NCBI GenBank assembly: GCA_964584315.1
Contig: CAZOZO010000014.1
Location: forward strand, 1 to 64,000
Length of the DNA: 64,000 nt
Direction of reading: 5' to 3'
DNA from: CAXXOK01 sp964584315
GTDB taxonomy: Bacteria; Bacillota; Clostridia; Christensenellales; Aristaeellaceae
Positions 61,405-64,000 of this stretch are shown here, piece after piece. The notes under the pieces were generated by a model that was not told the origin of the DNA, did no database searches, and worked only from the letters and a program-made list of their open reading frames with translations. The translations under genes were made by a program, and so were the position numbers. Position 1 is the stretch's first letter, and every line of letters begins with the position of its first letter.

Positions 61405-62040
61405 CTACCGACCCGGTTCTGACGCCCTGCCGCGGATATAGTCGATGATGGTCTGCGCGACGGCTTCCTGCGTGACGCCGGTGGAATTGATCATCAGGTG
61501 ATAGTTGCTCCGGTGCCCCCAGTTGCCGTCCGCGAAGAAGTTATAGTAGCCCTGACGCTGCTTGTCCACCTTGCGCACGCGCTCCTTGGCCTGGTCATAG
61601 GGCAGTTTTTCCACCTGCATGATGCGGCGGATGCGCGCCTCCACGTCGCCATAGACGAACACGTTCGTTACCCCCGGCAGGCCTTTGAGCACATAGTTGC
61701 TGCACCGCCCCACGATCACGCACGGGCCTTGCAGGGCCACCCGCGTGATGGCCTCAAACTGCGCCATGAAGATGCGGTGGTTCAGCGGCAGGTCGCTGGC
61801 AGAGCCAACCACCGGCATCTCGCCCGTGTTGGTCACCAGCGAAAACAGGTAGCTGGGCACGTTTTTCTCGTCGTGGCTCTCAAACAGCTCCTCGCAGATG
61901 CCGCTCTGCCGCGCGGCGAGGGTGATGATCTCCTTGTCGTAGAAGGGAACCTTGAGCATGACGGCCAAGAGCTTCGCGATGTCGTGCCCGCCGCTGCCAT
62001 ACTCGCGGCCCACCGTGATGATAGCCTTCTCCGCATCCAT
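61405..62040 (-). CDS. Cytidylate-kinase-like protein
   Basis: This 211-residue protein starts with a P-loop of the Cytidylate_kin2 family (ITVGREYGSGGHDIAKLLA, about 8-26), with VPFYDKEII near 32 and GRCSNYVL near 112. The C-terminus has RIRRIMQVEKLPYDQAKERV. It is probably an NMP kinase-like phosphotransferase; many family members of gut Firmicutes are uncharacterised. The ATG at 62040 has GGGAG upstream. Confidence 0.88.
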   Translation of the reverse strand: MDAEKAIITVGREYGSGGHDIAKLLAVMLKVPFYDKEIITLAARQSGICEELFESHDEKNVPSYLFSLVTNTGEMPVVGSASDLPLNHRIFMAQFEAITRVALQGPCVIVGRCSNYVLKGLPGVTNVFVYGDVEARIRRIMQVEKLPYDQAKERVRKVDKQRQGYYNFFADGNWGHRSNYHLMINSTGVTQEAVAQTIIDYIRGRASEPGR

Positions 62041-62267
62041 GTTCGTCACTCCCTTTGGCTGTTTGATTGTCAATATCTGTTACATTCATTATACACAGGC
62101 GGATGGGGAATGTAAACAGGGGGTTAAAGAAATGGGAGGGGGCGTTGGCCCTCTCCCAAAATAGCTATGGAGCGAAGCTGGCGGATGTTTCATTGCTTGG
62201 CGGTCGTTCCGCTCGCATTGGAGCCGCTGCGCCGCTCTGCGCTCGCTGGCGGGGTTTGCGCTGCGGC

Positions 62268-62317
62268 GCGGGGCTTTTGGGGCCCTGCCCCAAACCCCGC
62301 AAGGGCCATCGGCCCTT
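62268..62317. repeat. GC-rich hairpin repeat between two leftward genes
   Basis: GCGGGG and CCCCGC flank an inner TTGGGG/CCCCAA pair (62268-62300), and a second hairpin AAGGGCC-atc-GGCCCTT follows (62301-62317). Such paired hairpins recall the dispersed intergenic repeats of gut Clostridia. They may also act as a terminator for the gene ending at 62339, although the T-run is on the far side. The rest of 62041-62338 shows no gene. Confidence 0.5.
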
Positions 62318-62338
62318 GACCCTTATTTTTCCCTCAAA

Positions 62339-63550
62339 TCAGTTGTGCGCATTCTCCTCCGGCGCTTTCAGGCGAGTAAAGATCATCCGGCCCGCGCTGG
62401 TTTGCAGCACTGTGGTCACCACTGTGGTCACGCTCTCGCCCACAAAGCGGCGGCCGTTATCCACCACGATCATCGTGCCGTCATCCAGGTAGGCGACGCC
62501 CTGCCCCGGCTCCTTGCCTTCGCGCACGATCTGTACCGTCAGCTCCTCGCCCGCCATCAGCATGGGCTTGACGGCGTTGGCAAGGTCGTTCACGTTCAGC
62601 ACACGGATACCGCTCACGCCCGCCACCTTGTTCAGGTTATAGTCGTTGGTCACCACTACGCCGCCCCGGTCGCGGCACAGGCGCAGGAGTTTTACGTCCA
62701 CCTCGGCGGCGTCCGGGTAGTCGGTGTCGTCCACCACGACGCTCTGCTTGAGCTCGGTTTGCAGGCGCGCGACCACGTCCAGCCCCCTGCGGCCCCGCGC
62801 GCGGCGCAGCCCGTCGCCGCTGTCGGCGATGTGCCGAAGCTCCGCCAGCACGAACTCGGGCACGATCAGGTCGCCCTCCACAAAGCCGGTCTTGGCGATG
62901 TCGAAGATGCGCCCGTCAATGATCACCGAGGTGTCCAGAATTTTCGGCGGCACCTCGCGGCAGGGCGCGGGCTCCGCGCTGTCGGCGTCGCCAATGCCCT
63001 CGTCCTCGTCCTCGTCGCTGAGCATCAGGGCCGCGTCGGTCAGCACATCGCCGAGGGGGTCGCCTTTTTTCAGCCGCCGCCGGAAGCGCTTGCGCTGCTG
63101 CGTGGTTTCATGGTAGCGGCGGTAGCCGATCTGGAAGCCCAGCGCGCCCAGCACCAGGTAGATGATGGCGCTGACGCTGATGGTGAGCAGGCTCGCGCCC
63201 GCGGAGAGGATCAGCTGGTTGGTGAGTGCGGCGATAATGAGGCCGCTGATAAGGCCGATGCTGGAGAGGATGATCTGCTGCGTGGGCATGCTGCTCCACC
63301 GGCGCTCCACCGCGCCGCTCAGCTGCATCACCCGCTTGATAATGGCCTTGGAAAACAGGAAGAAAAGCAGCGCGCCCGCCGCGCACAGCAGCGTGTACGC
63401 GCCGATGTGGCTGTACAGGTTGGCGAAAACGGCGGGGGAGAGCCGCGAGAGCAAAGGCAGCAAAAGCGCCGCGCCCACCGCGCCGAGGCCCGCCCCCACC
63501 AGCGTGATCAGGAGCCTGAGCAGGCGTTCGAGCGTCTTGTTTTTGAGCAT
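62339..63550 (-). CDS. PIN/TRAM-domain membrane protein (YacL-like)
   Basis: This 403-residue protein has four N-terminal membrane helices (within about 1-140), a charged linker with an acidic patch (DEDEDEG) and a PIN nuclease domain starting near residue 205 (LDTSVIIDGRIFDIAKTGF, later VVVTNDYNLNKVA). A TRAM RNA-binding domain lies at the end (EELTVQIVREGKEPGQGVAYLDDGT). The PIN acidic residues (Asp of LDTS, Asp of TNDYN) are present, so it may act as a ribonuclease. It lies beside radA, as yacL does in Bacillus, where disA is between; here disA is missing. Confidence 0.92.
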   Translation of the reverse strand: MLKNKTLERLLRLLITLVGAGLGAVGAALLLPLLSRLSPAVFANLYSHIGAYTLLCAAGALLFFLFSKAIIKRVMQLSGAVERRWSSMPTQQIILSSIGLISGLIIAALTNQLILSAGASLLTISVSAIIYLVLGALGFQIGYRRYHETTQQRKRFRRRLKKGDPLGDVLTDAALMLSDEDEDEGIGDADSAEPAPCREVPPKILDTSVIIDGRIFDIAKTGFVEGDLIVPEFVLAELRHIADSGDGLRRARGRRGLDVVARLQTELKQSVVVDDTDYPDAAEVDVKLLRLCRDRGGVVVTNDYNLNKVAGVSGIRVLNVNDLANAVKPMLMAGEELTVQIVREGKEPGQGVAYLDDGTMIVVDNGRRFVGESVTTVVTTVLQTSAGRMIFTRLKAPEENAHN

Positions 63551-63576
63551 ATCGGTACCCCTTCCTGAAACTGCGA

Positions 63577-64000
63577 TTAATGCGCGACGGCCAGCGCCTG
63601 CATGAGCGTATCAACGCCCGTGATGCGCGCGCCGTCCAGATGGGCGAGGCTCCTTAAGTTTTGCCGCGGCAGCAGAATATCCGTAAAACCGAGGCGGACG
63701 CACTCCGCCACGCGGCGCTCCGCCTGCGCGATCGGGCGCACCTCGCCGCAAAGGCCGATTTCGCCCATGACGCACAGCGTCTGGGATAACTGAAAGTTAT
63801 CAAGGCTGGAGGCCACGGCCATGCACACCGCGAGGTCCGCGGCGGGGTCACTCAGCTCCAGCCCGCCCGCGACGCTCACGTATACGTCCTGGTCAAACAG
63901 CTTTTTGCCCGCGCGCTTTTCCATGACGGCCAGCAGCAGCGCCACACGACCGGAGTCCACCCCGCCCACCGTGCGGCGGGGAATGTTGTAAAAACTGTGC
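63577..64000 (-). CDS. radA: DNA repair protein RadA, C-terminal part (runs off the window)
   Basis: This is the last 140 or so residues of RadA/Sms, including the YNIPRRTVGGVDSGRVALLL segment and the Lon-protease-like domain (VYVSVAGGLELSDPAADLAV, then GEIGLCGEVRPIAQAERRV). The zinc finger, the RecA-like ATPase and the KNRFG motif would be beyond the right edge. RadA aids branch migration in recombinational repair. The stop lies 26 bases before the PIN/TRAM gene start. Confidence 0.93.
   Translation of the reverse strand, partial: HSFYNIPRRTVGGVDSGRVALLLAVMEKRAGKKLFDQDVYVSVAGGLELSDPAADLAVCMAVASSLDNFQLSQTLCVMGEIGLCGEVRPIAQAERRVAECVRLGFTDILLPRQNLRSLAHLDGARITGVDTLMQALAVAH

Overview
The window looks like a chromosome segment from a GC-rich member of the Firmicutes (Clostridia). 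I infer a gut-type, Christensenellales-like lineage, with low certainty. Supporting signs are sigma-A type promoters (TTGACA-17-TATAAT), strong AGGAGG ribosome binding sites with frequent TTG and GTG starts, a radA gene beside a YacL-like PIN/TRAM gene as in Bacillus, and LacI, ROK, PadR and AraC regulators around sugar transporters.

Layout. 0-2 kb: the end of a tRNA and two secreted proteins of unknown role. 2-9.6 kb: a leftward sugar ABC importer operon (binding protein, ATPase, permease, ManA-like isomerase) behind an AraC regulator, with a second, divergent AraC-type regulator. 10-20 kb: an AT-richer island with decayed gene fragments and then a compact rightward three-gene operon. That operon encodes a membrane-anchored vWA-like protein, a roughly five-helix membrane protein, and an 1826-residue protein with a tubulin/FtsZ-like N-terminus and an Hsp70/actin-like ATPase C-terminus. 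It is the most unusual system in the window. 20-24 kb: a PadR-controlled ferredoxin-type membrane protein, an alpha/alpha-toroid protein and a HAD phosphatase.

24-37 kb is a large sugar locus. LacI, binding protein, ATPase, permease, a Gfo/Idh/MocA dehydrogenase and a sugar isomerase form one operon. An opposing ROK repressor separates it from a second operon (HAD phosphatase, deoxyhypusine-synthase-like protein, PfkB kinase, ROK kinase, GmhA-like SIS isomerase). 37-45 kb holds a ketopantoate-reductase-like gene, a second LacI regulator, a GH3 beta-glycosidase and a GH2 beta-mannosidase. The two LacI genes carry the same 12-base operator at the same distance from their -10 boxes.

45-55 kb has small secreted proteins, a tRNA Gln-Glu-(VOC gene)-Leu run, an AT-rich two-gene insert (a trypsin-like protease and an unknown protein) just past tRNA-Leu, a QueG-like Fe-S protein, a NAGPA-type phosphodiester glycosidase, and an ECF sigma/anti-sigma pair. 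55-64 kb has an Ohr/OsmC peroxidase, a GldA/F/G-like ABC export operon with a DUF4340-type protein, a cytidylate-kinase-like gene, the PIN/TRAM gene, and the 3' part of radA running off the right edge.

Start codons were chosen by ribosome binding site and spacing. All functional names rest on motif recognition by eye. No database search was run.
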